The notes: generated by a model not told the origin, from the sequence alone. DNA of 64,000 nucleotides from Phyllostachys edulis (GCA_036346405.1 CM070568.1:9182221-9246220), one strand, 5' to 3'. Counted from the first letter of the stretch, positions 10,257 through 23,985 are shown. Program-made: numbers and translations.

Positions 10257-12901
10257 TGTTGGACCAAAAAGGCGACTAGACTGGGGGGGGGTGTGTGTGT
10301 GTGAATAGGAGCACGATCTCTTTTTCTCCTTGATTAAATTTAATACTAATTTTATTCCAATAGCTATGAAAGCTATGAAGATCAATATACAAACACAGTG
10401 GAAGACTTGTATTGAATCCAATTAAAACCCCGAAGCAAATAGACCAAAATATCAAAAAACTCGAACTCAAATGAGCTGGGTGGTCTGACCTCCATGTCGT
10501 TGGCGGTCTGACCTCTCCATGGGCGGTCTCACCTCCAAATACATGGTGGTTTGACCTCCAGGCCAATGAACAGTAAAATCAGCCCGAACTCAAAATCACA
10601 AATTGGTCTAACTTTTGATCTACAACTCCAAACTTCACGAAACTTGAAACATACCTTCTTTAGGATATAAGGAACCTATTCCAATCAACGATCATGAAGA
10701 TCGTTGTCAAAGTTCCGACATTTATCCGTTTTAGTGAAGGTTACTTTAAAACCGAGCCAAATACGAAAACGGTGATTGAGATGATTTCGTGGGAGGAATC
10801 AATCCAAGATGGACAAGGATGGTCTCCCATACATCATAGCATCCTCAATCACAGGAAGAATTAAGCCAAAAGCCCTTAAAAGCAAAACCCCCTAAAATCA
10901 CTCTTTCTTTCACCAAAACTGGGCAAAATCAAAACTTAGATCCAAAAGGTTGCTCGTGGGTGGATGATGATCAAGATGATCTTAGATCATATCCCACACA
11001 TCCCAGCAAGCAAGATCACAGCAAGATCCCAAATAAAAACCTAAGGAACACCAAAAATCTCAAAGGCATCAAAGAGAGAGCAAGAATAAGAACAAACTCA
11101 ACTTGGGGCAAATCTTGCATGGATTGATTAGATAGATTATGTGTTCATAGCCACTCCACCATGGAGGACAAAGCTCAACACTTGAGCACTCAAATCAATC
11201 CATGTCTCATGAACCCTAGCCTCTCCACTTTCCTCTCTTAGCCCTAAATCCCAAAATTAGGGTTTTTAGAATCCAAAGGGTTGGGAAGTGCAACCAGCAC
11301 CCTTCCTATTTATAGTGGAGGCTAGCCCTAGAGAGACATCCCAAACGGGCACCCGTTAAGCCCACACACAAACGGGTTTCACTTACGCATGCATTTTAAA
11401 GCGCTGTCTTCATCTTCTCTTGACTTAGATCGCCTCTCCTTGCGTCGTCTTGCGCCGCGGTTTCTCCAAGGTCAAGAAGGTGGTTTCGCACACCACCACT
11501 CACCACTTTTCCGGTATAGGGCAATTTCCCAAAATGCCCCTCTACCGACCTTTGGCGATTCCTTCACCTCGAAGCATCTCCCATGCTCCGTCATCATCCA
11601 TGTGGCCCCAATGACTTCCTGCCAAGCCTTTCACGCGTCCGGATCCCATCAAACCGTCCTCGCTTGCAATTGGGACCAAGTCACTCGGCGTACCACATGT
11701 CTCATCATAACTGCACCCGGCTTCCTTGACCGTTCAGGACCTCAGCTCCTCTCTGAGCCTAGTCCGGACCTCAACTCCTTCCTGAATCTAGTCTGGTCAA
11801 CCTTGCTTTGCCGTCATGTTCATCACCCGGTAGCTTCGCTCTAGTTCCTTGTCTTCTCGAAGCATAAGCACTCCGCTAGCCTCGGTCATCTTCCAACACC
11901 ACCTCGATCGTTCTGGACCTCAGTTCTCATAACCTAGTCCCGATCTAGTCCACCTCACCATGACCTATCTCCGGTGTCCTACAACCATCACAAACAAGCA
12001 AACCGTTACGTAGCACCGCACGATACGCACAATCACCAATTCACATAATTGATGAGGCATGAGCACATACCTTCACAAAGGCCTTTGCTCAAACTTTGCT
12101 TTCTATGGTTCTAGTCCATCTTGCGCCTTTGCTTGAGTCCAACCATCTCACCCGACATCCACGACCGTTCTGGACCTCGGTTCTCCTAACCTAGTCCTAG
12201 TCTTCCTCGTCGTTGACCATAGTTGACTCCAAATCACCTGCACAACAATAGACCAAGTAACCATTTTCGGACACAAGTTCTTCACAACTTGACCCATGTT
12301 AGCCAAAACATGCATCATGCAACATCTATGCAATGAAATCCATGAACTTGACCTAACCAACAAACATCGCTGCCAAGTTGGCCGACGAACAAGTCAAAAC
12401 CAGTCTGACCGCCACCCATGGCCGGTCTAACCGCCCCGTGGCCGGTCTGACCGCCCAGCAGGGACTTAGCCAAATTTTCAATTTGGAAATCCGAAACCTT
12501 TTGGAAATTTAAAACGAATAGAACTTTTGACTCGAAGCTCCAAAAATTATGAGACTAAGTGTAGCAGAATCCCCTCTCTTGCCTACACCCTCTATTTTTG
12601 GCTCGGCTCCAAACTCAAAAATCTATTATTGCCGGTCAGACCACCACCCATTGGTCGGTCTCGGCCTTGACACCACTTTGCTGAGCGACTGAGGCCATGT
12701 CGGTCTGACCGCCAATGTGGCCGGTTTGACCGCCACATAGGTCGGTCTGACTGCCACACATTGGTCGGTCTGACCGCCTGAGACCTGACAGCACAAGAAC
12801 TTCGCCGAAAATGAGGTTTTCTCTAAACACCTCGACGCTATTGCCAATTGTTCAACACACTAAGATTAGGATCATATGATCATATCCACATGATCTCCAC
12901 A
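10257..12901 (-). repeat. SIRE-like LTR, copy 2
   Basis: A 2,645-bp LTR; the plus-strand left edge is TGTTGGACCAAAAAGGCGACTAG and the right edge ...ATCTCCACA, split here as TGTTGGACC and GGCGACTAG. On the minus strand it begins TGTGGAGATCATGTGG, close to copy 3 (TGTGGACATCATGAGG). It is followed at 12902-12912 by the complement of a polypurine tract (AAGGGGAAGAT), which makes it a 3' LTR in minus orientation. A block TATTTATAGTGGAGGCTAGCC near 11310 is shared with copy 3. CGGTNNNACCG palindromes cluster at 12423-12776, with related GGTCTGACCTCC words at 10480-10560. A candidate duplication GCATG precedes it but no partner was found on the far side. Confidence 0.75.
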
Positions 12902-13750
<849 letters not shown>

Positions 13751-14559
13751 AGAAGCTACCATGTCCGTTGTCTGCATTGCGCTTGGTGCACACTCTGCCT
13801 ACTCTGGCGCCATGTGCACACGACTTCAATGCTGTTAGCTTGCACATGGCTTCGTAGTAGAGCCATGTGCACTGAAGCCGCCGGCCGAGCCATGTGCTTT
13901 TGAAGCCGCCGCCGCCCTCCCATACCTTGGCCTTGCACCATCGCCATGACCCGTCGATGAACCACCTTGATCCTCACGTCACGCCCCCTTTGTCGACTGC
14001 TGTCGCGTCGCCTTGCTGCCAGCGCCCGCCCTCGCCTCTAGTGGGCTAGAAACCCTAGTGCCCATATGAAGCAGCCGGCCTTGGGCTAGATTGGGCCGTT
14101 GGGGCGTAGCCCAAAACCAAAAAAAGGAGGGGCTCGACCCAAGAAATTCGGGAAATAAAATAAAGGAGAAAACTGAAAAAGAAAAGGAAATTTTGCAAAA
14201 GGACCCTCTGTTTTTCTAAAAATTGTGTGAAAAATTTCCCAATTGAAATTTAGCGGTTTAGCCTGTGGAAATTGCAGAATTCGAAAGTTCATATTCCAGT
14301 AGAAAAGGGCCTCGGAATTCAATTTTTGAATCATTTTGAGCATTTGAAGCATGTTTAACTTGTTATTATTAGTTCTATGCAATTTATATATTGTATTTAC
14401 TGTTTTGAATATATGTGATTGTTTATATTACTTTGAATCACTCAAAATAGCAGTAAATGATGAAAAATGCATAGAAAAATACAGGAACATTATGAGAATT
14501 GTGCAACCACTTTACACAAATTACCAGCAGTAATCTAATGAACTCTTTGCATGAATATG
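13751..14559. other. Unassigned region between copy 2 and the copia gag
   Basis: 13760-14060 is GC-rich and repeats GCCATGTGC and GAAGCCGCC words; 14060-14350 is AT-richer. Frames on the minus strand are aromatic-rich low-complexity sequence without a domain. The part after 14350 (plus) may be decayed upstream sequence of the copia element, but no LTR or primer-binding site was found. No gene is called. Confidence 0.35.
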
Positions 14560-14609
14560 TAGATGACTGGCATCACGAACTGAGAGTTCGAAGAGCTGGC
14601 CCACCATCG

Positions 14610-15140
14610 CCAAAATCTATACAGAATTTGTACAAGTCTTCCACTCTGTGGTAAGGTAACCACGGATGAGCAGAAGATTGAGAAGACTTTCTCTACTTTT
14701 CACCCGAATGTGGTGCAATCCGCACGCAACTATCGTCAAGACGGCTACAAGGAGTATGCTGAATTGATTGACATCATGCAAGTTGTGGAAGCTCAAGATG
14801 ATGTTCTACGGAAGAACTACATCTCACAGCCGCCTAGTAGCGATATTGGCCATGAAGCCAATGTTAGCAGCTACAAGGTGAGGAAGCATCTCACAAAGGA
14901 GAGGGGCAAGAAGGGTAAGGTCATGGGTCGCACGTTATTGATGCTTTGCAATCTAAGAAGAAGGGCAAAGGACAACATGAGGCACACCTCGCCATTGCAG
15001 GCATGGAGGATCCACAACCATTAGTTGCACTCATGGATGTGGATAGCCCAGTGGCAGCCCCTGTCACCCCTCCTTTTGGACATCGCAATAGTCGCAATAG
15101 TAGTTGCCCAAGAGGAGAAGATTGCCATGGAGCAGATTAA
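14610..15140 (+). pseudogene. Ty1/copia gag (host copia element, plus strand)
   Basis: The reading frame around 14640 gives LCGKVTTDEQKIEKTFSTF, then NYRQDGYKEYAELI and AEAQDD-like residues, matching the UBN2-type copia gag found in plants. The N-terminal half of gag is missing or unreadable. After about 14900 the frame shifts within a Lys-rich stretch (KKGKGQHEAH). The nucleocapsid zinc knuckle is only weakly visible (CPRGEDCHGAD at about 15100). This is the 5'-most recognisable part of the element that continues to 24500. Confidence 0.7.
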
Positions 15141-15429
15141 AGCGAAGTTTCTAAGTACTTTGCTGATTCGATATAGTGCACGCATTGCACTTAGATCTCT
15201 TTATAGCCCCTTGCAGTTTGTGGTTGTGATGGAATATTGAATTATTTTACTCTTTGAATAATGGTTGTAAGCTCCGGAGAGTAAAGCATTAAATTCTTAT
15301 GATGAGTCCTGCAAGGCTTAATTTTTCCGTATTTATAATAGCAAGTTATGTTCTGATATTTGAAGTATTTTATTTATGTGTTGCTTGCTTCCTGCTGCAT
15401 ATTAATAAAGTACTTTATATTAGAACACG

Positions 15430-15767
15430 TGTGGCGCCCTATGGAGGAAGTGTGCTTAGCTGATGGCGGCACAACGAATAACATCTTGAGAGAGACGAAA
15501 TTCTTTCAGTCGATCAGCAAATATGCTGGAAGTCTTACGACAATCGCGGGCAGCGATACTTGTATAATACGCTCAGGAAGGGCCACAATTATACTCCTGA
15601 TGGACACAACTTTGGTCATTAAAGAAGCCTTGTTGTACCCAGAATCGACTAGAACTCTCAAGGATATTCACGCCAATGGTTTCCATGTAGAGACTAAAGA
15701 AGAGTATGGTAAGAAATACCTGCTCATTACAAAGCATGAAGAAAGTGGAAAAAGGGTATTGGAATAA
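15430..15767 (+). pseudogene. Ty1/copia protease-like region (host copia element)
   Basis: The frame reads VCLADGGTTNNILRETKFF, then TTIAGSDTCIIRSGRATI and a region ending KEEYGKKYLLITKHEESGK. This corresponds to the copia retropepsin: the active-site Asp and Gly-Gly-Thr-Thr are in LADGGTT, and the later SGRATI block is the flap/second half. It also leads into the gag-pre-integrase segment. The domain is readable without internal stop, unlike its neighbours. No experimentally useful start codon is implied; it is part of a former polyprotein. Confidence 0.75.
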
Positions 15768-15879
15768 CTACCTTCATATGAAACTAGGCTATACTACACT
15801 AATATTAAGGCACCCACAGCCTATACTGCCTTGAAAACCGTATTTAGAAGCTCTGAACTTTTCTGTCTCTAGCATGATA

Positions 15880-16640
15880 GATTAGGCCACCCAGGTCTTA
15901 GGATAATGAGAAATAGAAATTAACAATTCACAGGGATATAATATAGATGTAAATAATTTCTCAAATCAGGAATATTTTGTGTGCCTGCATGTGCCACGAA
16001 AAATTAATTACTAGATCTTCTGCTCTGAAAGTGAAGGATGAAATCCCTGCATCCCTAAAACGTATCCAAGGAGACATTTGCGGTCCTATACAACCTCTGT
16101 CAGGGCCATTTAGGTATTTTTATGGTGCTCATCGATGTTTCCTTGAAATGGTCACACGTACGTTTATTGTCTATGAGAAACCATGCTTTTGCAAAGCTAA
16201 TCTCGCAGATAATTAAATTTCCCCTGATCATCATGTGAAGTCCATCAGAATGGACAACGCCAGAGAATTTACTTCGAAGGTATTTGATGATTATCACAAG
16301 GTAATGGGTATTAACGTTGAGTATTTCGTACCGTATGTCCACACTCAGAATGACTAGCAGAGGCATTAATTAAAAGGATTAAATTTATTGCCCGACCACT
16401 TTTGCATAATTGTAATTTACCAACTACATGTTGGGGACACATAGTCCTGCACGCAGCAACTCTCATCAATTTTGGGCTATCGACATATAACATCCTTTCA
16501 CCTATGCAACTAGCGCAAGGGTCAGCACCGAAAATTTCTCATCGTTGCAAATTTGGGTGCAAGGTTTATGTACCGATACCACCACCACAGCGAACTACAA
16601 TGGGCCCTCTCTGAAAGTTTGGGATATACGTTGGTTATGA
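15880..16640 (+). pseudogene. Ty1/copia integrase (host copia element)
   Basis: A histidine-type HDRLGHPGLRIM region is at about 15870-15910. The catalytic core follows: first Asp in RIQGDICGPIQPLSGPFRYF (near 16070), second Asp in IRMDNAREFTSKVFDDY (near 16245), and the Glu block LAEALIKRIKFIARP (near 16350) in a shifted frame. C-terminal residues PISHR, CKVYVPIPPPQRTTMGP continue to 16615. Several stops and frameshifts separate the blocks, so it is inactive although all three acidic codons persist at nucleotide level. Confidence 0.8.
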
Positions 16641-17776
16641 GATAGCATCCATAATTAGGTATTTGGACCCTATGACTGGAGATTTGCATACTGCCCGCTT
16701 CGCTGATAGCATATTTGATGAGGATAGTTTCCCATCATTAGAGGGAGAAAATCAACCCCTTGATGAAAAATGTCAAGAAATAATGTGGCAAGCCTCGGGA
16801 ATCCATGCAAATGACCCGCGTCCTAGTGAAGCAAATAGTGAAATCCAGAAGATAATTGAAGTCTAGAAGACAATTGAAGCCCAGAAGACAATATAAGTCC
16901 AGAAGATAATTGATTTGCAAGCATTAGCAAATCAACTACCTGACCACTTTAGTGATTTGAAGAGCATGAGCAAGTCGCATGTGCTTACATGCAATGCACC
17001 GGAGAGGGTTGAAATACCAAAGAAAGTTGAAGGCATCCCTAATCCCGTCCAAATGCCTTAGAAAAGGACGAGAACTCTGGCCCCTTGAATCCCAAATGTA
17101 AGAGGATGCACGGTGAAAAGGATAAGAAGGACTTGACACGGTAGATCACGAAGTTCCTAGAACGAAGGGAGCAGTTGAGACTGGCCTTGATGAAACCTTC
17201 AGGAAAGACATACCGGATTTGAACATTCCCAATTTCCCACGGAGGGAGATACCAGCATGGATGTGTGCGCATACATCAAAGATGGAAAGCTAAAGGACTT
17301 GACCTTGTAATTGGAAGCAGCGGAGAGCAAGTAGAAGCATTAGAAGAATCACCCTATGAAGAAATAGCTATAAACTTTGTGACCACGGGAGAATCTTTGA
17401 ATAAGACAACAACCAATGTCGACATTTACTTTCCAAAGAAAATTGCCACAATCATCGATCTTGATCTAGAGTCTGCATCGCTCGCTGAATATAAAAAAGA
17501 TTAGATTGAGAAGATTGGAAGAAGGCAATAAAAACACAATTATTATCTTTGAATAAAAGAGAGGTGTTTGGGCTTATAAGCCGCACGCCTCCCCATGTGT
17601 ACCCCGTAGGGCATAAGAGGGTACTTGTTCAAAAGAGAAATGAAAATAAGCAAGACTCGTTGCACAAGATTTCACTCAACATCCAAAAGTTGATTGTGAA
17701 GAAACCCATTCCCCGGTCATGGCGGAACTACCTTTAGATATTTAATCTCAATGGTAGTAAACTTGAATTTAGAAAT
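16641..17776 (+). pseudogene. Copia integrase C-terminus, linker and RT N-terminus
   Basis: 16650-16760 gives ISRYLDPMTGDLHTARFADS and FDEDSFPSLEGE, typical of this copia group just after integrase. 16780-16960 contains a small tandem of CAGAAGACAATTGAAG-like words. 17265-17500 is a degraded linker. 17550-17776 gives GHKRVLVQKRNENK (the K-W-V-F-x-K-R-N start of copia RT) and, in another frame, RYLISMVVNLNLE. The last codons run directly into the target duplication GAAAT at 17772-17776, and RT resumes at 23204 with MKLMDVVTAYLYGNLDS. Confidence 0.75.
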
Positions 17777-19166
17777 TGTGGACATCATGAGGATATGCTC
17801 ATGATCTTACGTGATGTTACAATTGGCAATTTGGTTGAAGGTTTGTTGGAATTCTGTTTTTGAAAGTTTGACAAAGTGTTAGGATAATCGGCGTCTGGCT
17901 TTGTAGCCATGTAATCCGTAGTCTTGATACGACCGTTTAAGTGGAGCGGTGCTACTGGAGGTTTTCGGTCAGGTCGGTTGAGTTTTTCTGGTAACGGTAG
18001 TACCAGCTTGAAAGTCACGGCACTAGCGCGTTAAGGTATGACCGCAGGAGTAGAGTGGAACTACCGCAAGCCTCTTTGACTGTGGGATTCCTTGAGTTGT
18101 TCGATTGAAATCGGACGGTCTAGATTGCGATGAACGTTCGGACCGTCCGAACGTGACAGGGCTTGAGAGGAGTCTGATTGAAATCTAACGATGCAGAATG
18201 TGTGGGACTTTCGGACCGCCCCACAGTGCCAGATCTTGACGGCTGTGACTTGCGGTTCGAACAGCCTAGTAAATTTGGAGCGTCCACGTGTCATTGGGTT
18301 CCTTCCGAAGGTTTTGAGCGATTTTGCGAAGCGGTAGTATCGCAAGGAAAAGGCGGTAGTACCGCACTTAGGTATGACTGCTTTGTTTGCGGTATGGAAA
18401 TTCCAGAAGCGATGATTTTGGGAATTCTTGACGATGCGACCCTTGATCTTGAGCGGTACTACCATGATGAGGTAGTACCGGGAATGACTTGGCGGTAGTA
18501 CCACATTTGCACTGAATGTTGATTCTTCGAGAGAATTGATTTTAGGATAGGTCATATCCATGTTTATCTTTGCATATGTGTTGCATATTGCATGTTTTGA
18601 GCTAACGTGGGTCAAGTTGTGAGAACTTGTTTCGAGAGCGATTTCTTGGTCTATTGTATGCGGGTAACTGCGAGTCAACGACGATCCAGCGGCGAGATGG
18701 ATCGGGACTAAGCTTGGAGAGTGAGGTGCGAAACGATCATGGGTGCGGGTGGTCGTGACTCAAGCATGGCGAGAATGGGCGAGGATGATCGAGCAGGCGA
18801 TTCGTCTGTTGGTTGGATCAAGCGTGGCGAGGTGAGTGCAAGTGCCTTGGAGGTTCGGTGGGATCGGATGGGAGAGACTTGCCGACATGATGAGAGCCGT
18901 TGATCAACCTACACGTGGCAAAGCGGCGATTGCTTCGACAGGATTGGACTCGGTCCATGGAGAAGGATCGAGAAGGGGTATTTTGGTCATTTCACCAAAT
19001 ACCGCCTTTGTGACTTGTTGGCTAAACCGCGGCACGGGTTGGCACTTGGAGAAGCGGTTTCGGTCAATCGAAGATGAAGACAAAGCTTTGAGATGCGTGC
19101 GTGTATTAACCCATTGTGAGTTAGGGTTTAATGGGTGCCCTAAGTGGAATATTCCTATATGCTAGC

Positions 19167-22100
19167 TGTGACGCCCCGTGTCATTACCCCAAGGGTAATC
19201 ACACTTAGGCATACGGATTACTATTCGTTTGCTCAGTAAAACACTATTCTAACGAATAGTAAGCCTTTTACCAGGCTTACGCAGCAGAACAATAAGATAG
19301 AAACTGTACCTTTTCATTCCAGTAATAGCCATGCAGGGCTATGGTTCTTATTACAAGTATTATATCGCTACAAAAGTAGCTTCTCCGCTTCTCTCTTGAC
19401 CACGAAGTCTCGGCGCCTATTAAGCCCACGGCGGACAAAGCGCCCATTTCGCCCTAGTCCTCGTAGTTTGCGCCTTCTTCTCTTGCAATTGCTTCGGTAC
19501 CTACATTACCCTTTGCCCCACTCGGGATGGTTCCTGGCCGGACTAGGATCTACAAAGGAGAATACTAACAAGGTTGAGTACGAGTGTACTCGAGAAGCAT
19601 TAATAGCAAAGAATGCAGAAATAGGAAAATGGTTGGTCTTGAATTCTGACGAGGCCAGGAGTAAGTGTTTTGTTTGTCCTTATATTATAACCATATGTAA
19701 AAAGGGGCCCACCTCTTACCTCATCATCATCATCATCATCGCGTTTCCCCTGCCAGGGCCTCCTTTTACCCACATATTAATACTCATTTCTTCCTTTCTT
19801 TCTCATTCTCATTTCTTTCATATTCATCCTAATCATTTTCATCTCAATCATTTATTTAAGTTTTGATAAAACAATTTTGATGCAATAAACATAATAGTGC
19901 AATATACGGTTTACATTTAAATTAACTATGTTTATGTTCAAGAGCATCTCTTGCCTTCGTATCGTGGGGCAGTGCCGGTCTTGATGAAATTCTGATCAAC
20001 TACGTCCGTTGGTGCCAGCACATCTTCTGTAGCAATACGGAAATACGAATAATAATATAAGTAAATACGTAGTTGATTTTGAGTGATATAATAAATACCT
20101 AGGTTAGTGACTTCTAAATGTTAGCACAAATTAATTTAATTAAAACTTTTCCTTGATCTAACACTAGGTTAGCACCCCCACAAAATAATCGTTCTACTGA
20201 AAACGCGCACTAACGGTCGACAACCCGCGGTTCACGCTTAACTGATTAAACTAACAGAAATAAATATCTCATACTACCTGACTAAAAACTAGCAATGCAC
20301 AAGATTTGCTACACAAGCTAGCTATTCTATAAGTAACAGAATTAATGACTATTCGTCCTATCTGGCAATTTTAAACCATAGGTTAATTGCAAATTGGTTA
20401 ATTAGACGAGATCCAAGTTAAGTTATTTAACAGAAATAATTAAACGGCTAACGGTTAATTAATTTATAAAAGCTACTGAATAAACACATTATTGCAACAA
20501 GTAATTAAAGGCTACATAGATCCTAATTCCTCCCTAATAAAAATTCTAATTTCTAATCTACCCCTAATCTCTCTCTCTAATACCCCCATTCGGCCGAATC
20601 CCCCTAACCCATGCACACACACATACCCTACTGCTACTCTTCTTCTTCTCTCAAATCCTTACTCCCTCACTCTCACAACTCTCTCTCCTTCTCAAACCAA
20701 GCGCGCCTAGGGTCTTGGCAAACCTCTGAGGCCGATTAGTGTGGCCGGCCCATTGCCACGGCCCGTGTCTCCATCCCGGCGCGCTTCCTCGTCGCCCTCA
20801 CGTGCAAGTCGCCGCTGCAAGATCTCCTCCTCTCCCTCCTTGGCTGCCGAGGCATGCCACCGCCGAGTCCCTCAACTCCGGTCTACGCCGCCATCTAGCT
20901 CCTGCTGCGACCTCGTGGCGGCTCCTGCCGGCTTCGGCCGACCCTGCGCCCTATGCGGCTCGGTCCCCTGGTACCGGCCCGGCTCGCCACCGCCCTTCTT
21001 GTGCCCACGACTCCTCCGGCTTTTAGCGCCGCCCCGCCTCCATCACCACCCGGCTCCCTCCTCTCGGCTCACCCAGTCGCCCCTCTCCCTGGCGTGCTTT
21101 GATGTGCCGCCGCCACTCGACTCGGCTCCCTTCTTGAGCTCGGCCGACCTATGGTGCCTCGCTTACCTTGGCTTAGCAGGTTCTAGGCCGCCGGTCCTGG
21201 GCTCTCCCCCGGCCAGTTCTGGTTTGTGACTTGCATGGGTTTACTCCCTACTTCCCCTTTTGGTTATTTAGTTATTAAGAGAAGTCTTGATTTAATCACT
21301 TTGATTTTGTGATGTTAGATGCTCATGCATGGTGAGGTGCTGGATGCTGGGTGTGGGTTCTGATGCTTAAGTATAGATGGCGGAGGTGATAGGGTGGCTT
21401 GCTACCATGGTTGATTTGCCGCAGCTATGCCAAGGTATACTGCTACTCCCTCTTTCTTTCATGTTCCCTCCCTTGCTCTGTGATGCGATGAACTGAGAGC
21501 TAGTTGTTGCATGTGCTACCATGAGATCTAGTGATATGTGTGAATGATGTGGATGTGCAGTGCATACAGAGGTGTGACTGGGTTACCTCTTGTTGGGATT
21601 TGGGGTAGGGGAAGAGGGTAGCAGTGCCGGCCTTGTGCTGGTGCTCCCTTCTTCTCCCTTGCGGTGTTTGGCTTGCAGGCTGTGATGCTGAGGATGCTGA
21701 GCTCGCTTCACCTTCTGGCTGCCTTGATGCCTTGCGGTGGCTTGACCTTGAGGATGGCAGTGGGATGCTTGAGCCTTGCCTTCGGTGGTTCTATCTCTTG
21801 GTTGCTTGGCTTGTTCTTGGTCTTGAGGGGTACCTGGCCGTCTCCTACCTTCTGGCTCCTGGCCTCCTGGTGGCTCTGCTCGCTCTTGTGGCCTTGGGAT
21901 GGAGTGAGTGTGGAAGGGGGGAGTGCTCCTGGTTGCTTTGTGTTTTCCGGGAAGATGAATGTGGCTTATGGCGGGGATGGCCGGTGTGGGGGATGAACGT
22001 CTTTGAGGAGTTGGATGTGTTATGCTGGGGTGATGTATCTGCTATGCTCCTCTGGGATGAATTGGCAGTGTGGCACAAGGGGGAAGAATGTGGAATTTGG

Positions 22101-22419
22101 GCCAAGGGCTGGCTTCGGCTGTGCTGCTATGGCTATGCTGCTACATGAATGCAAGAAGTGGATTTGGATTTGATTAATTGTTGTTATAACATTGCAGTTG
22201 GTTGTAAAAAAAATTAGTTCTGCAACAAGTATGGGGTTTGCAATAAATATATTACTTATGTTTTACAATTAGATTGATGTAACGCTTTTCAAGGTTGTAA
22301 CGATTATGCAATTGATAACAACTCTGGAATTACACTTTGTTCTGGATTTAAAGAATTTTAATTATCGCTAACTACCGATTACTGTTATTTAGTTTAGGTT
22401 GATTATGCGGGTTCTCACA
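19167..22419 (+). mobile_element. 3.25-kb solo LTR nested in the SIRE-like LTR
   Basis: The element starts TGTGACGCCCCG and ends GGGTTCTCACA (TGTGA/TCACA inverted ends) and is flanked by a perfect CTAGC duplication (19162-19166 and 22420-22424). Its 3,253 bp have no internal domains, primer-binding site or polypurine tract, so a solo LTR is the simplest reading. The TGTRACRCCC start is common on large grass gypsy LTRs. Strand is assigned from that similarity. A GC-rich segment at 20720-21230 and another at 21600-22150 give long but domain-free frames. It interrupts the copy-3 LTR just upstream of its TATATAAG block. Confidence 0.85.
20720..22150. other. GC-rich leader-like interior of the nested LTR
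   Basis: Long uninterrupted frames here (plus strand, 20741-21229 and 21624-22148) are Pro/Ser/Arg-rich and Leu/Trp/Gly-rich respectively. No domain, no conserved initiation context and different frames are open at once. I treat them as composition-driven. GC-rich islands near the middle of long grass gypsy LTRs often correspond to their transcribed R-U5 part. Confidence 0.5.
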
Positions 22420-23203
22420 CTAGCCTCCACTATATAAGCACTTGGTGTTGTGTGCATTCGGTGAGAACGACGGCAGAGAGAAAACCCTGTTTTGGTTTTA
22501 GGGTTTGGAGAGCTAGGGTTCTAGGGATTGATTGAGTGTGGCTCATGTATTGAGTTTTGTCCTCCAAGATGGAGTGGCTGTAAACATCAAACCTCAATCT
22601 CTATTCAATCCAAGCAGCTTTCAAGATGAGTTCCTTTCGTTCTTGTTCTTTGTCTTGCATCCTATTCTGATGTTTTTGGTGCTTTTGACGATCCACTGCT
22701 GTTCTCTTGAATCCATCTGTTGATCATGCTTGCTGTGACTTGTGGGAGACCATCTAAGGTCATCTTGATCATCAATAGCCCACGAGCAAGCCTAGGATCA
22801 GTTTTGGGTATTTGACCTTATTTTGAACCGATCTTTACCAAATTTGAAAAAGGTCAAAACTTTGTCATGGATCTGTTGAATAGATGATTGGAATAGGTTC
22901 CTGATCACCTCAGGTGGTTATGGTTCAAGTTTGATAGGGTTTGGTTGGATGAATCAAAAGTTGTGTCGATTTTAGGTTTGATTTTCTGCTATCGGGATGA
23001 ACTCCAGGTAAATCGGTTGTACCGCTCCTTGAGAGGTGGTAGTACCGGCCAGCGGTCATACCGCATGTTGCTTGGCAGTCATACCAATTTCTGGGTTTTT
23101 CAGCACAACTGTTTATTCTCTGTTGCTGAGTTTTGGGGATTTGCAAAAATTAATTGAGCGCCTATTCACCCCCCTCTAGTCGCATTTCCGGTCCTACAGA
23201 AAT

Positions 23204-23985
23204 GAAATTGATGGATGTGGTAACTGCATACCTTTATGGAAATTTGGATTCAGACATTTATATGAAGGTACCTGAATGTATCCCTGTCCCGAACCAAGAT
23301 AGTACAAATAGAAATCTATACAGTATGAAACTCAGAAAGTCACTGTACAGACTTAACCAATTAGGCAGGATGTGGTATAATCACTTGAAGCGACTTTCTA
23401 TTCAAGAAAGGCCACACGAACAATGAGAATAATTTCTGTGTAGTTATACGATGATCTCAGAATGGATTTTGTATAATCTCAAAGTATGAAGATAATCTGA
23501 ATATCATCGGAACCTTGGAAGAAATTAAGGAAGCAAGCTCTTACTTGGAGTCAGAGTTCGAAATGAAAGATTTGGGTAAAACCAAATATTGCCTAGGCTT
23601 GCAGATTGAGCATGCCCCTGAAGGGATATTAGTGCATCAGTCAGCCTACACTCAAAAGATATTAGAAAGGTTCGGCTTTGAAAAGGCATATCCTTCGAAA
23701 GTGCCAATGATAGGGAGATCTTTGCAGCATAACAAAGACCCATACAGACCTAGAGAAAAGGAAAAGGAAGTCCTAGGACCGAAATTCCCATACTTAAGTG
23801 CAATAGGAGCACTCATGTATTTAGCAAACTGTACTAGACCAGACATTACATTTGCCGTGAACCTATTCGCAAGGTATAGTGCAGAACCTACCAAAATGCA
23901 TTGGCGGGGAATAAAGGACATCTTAGATACCTCTAAGGAAGCAAAGACCTTGGTACATTCTCTGAAAAGAACCAATACCTAACTA
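23204..23985 (+). pseudogene. Ty1/copia reverse transcriptase, 3' part (host copia element)
   Basis: This is the continuation of RT after the solo LTR: MKLMDVVTAYLYGNLDSDIY, KVPECIPVPNQ, LYRLNQLGRMWYNHL (23204-23390). A frame change follows. The catalytic YVDD box is at about 23485-23496 but reads YEDN, so both the Val and the second Asp are changed. Then SSYLESEFEMKDLGKTKYCL, HQSAYTQKILERFGF and ALMYLANCTRPDITFAVNLF follow to about 23900. RT copies the element RNA in the virus-like particle; here it is certainly inactive. Confidence 0.85.

Larger units (their letters stand above)
17777..23198 (+). mobile_element. SIRE-like solo LTR (copy 3) inside the copia RT
   Basis: The LTR runs from TGTGGACATCATGAGG to CCGGTCCTACA with a perfect 5-bp duplication GAAAT (17772-17776 and 23199-23203). 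Excising it restores the RT reading LNLEMKLMDVV exactly. Excluding the nested insertion at 19167-22419 and its duplication, it is about 2,164 bp. It has the same family features as copies 1 and 2 in the opposite orientation: CTCTAGTCGC at its 3' end and a GCTAGCCTCCACTATATAAG promoter-like block split by the nested LTR. It has palindromes GGTATGACCGC (18035), GCGGTAGTACCGC (18353), CGGTTGTACCG (23014) and CGGTCATACCG (23053). No internal region remains, so it arose by LTR-LTR recombination. Confidence 0.9.

Noticed and set aside
11389..11844. 151-codon plus-strand frame
   Set aside because: It lies within the SIRE-like LTR copy 2 with no domain and no relation to the family's coding region.
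18061..18678. 205-codon minus-strand frame
   Set aside because: It lies inside the SIRE-like LTR and has no domain; palindromic GC words cause the open frame.
20741..22148. Long plus-strand frames of 162 and 174 codons
   Set aside because: They lie in the GC-rich part of a solo LTR, have biased composition, no domain, and other frames are open as well.
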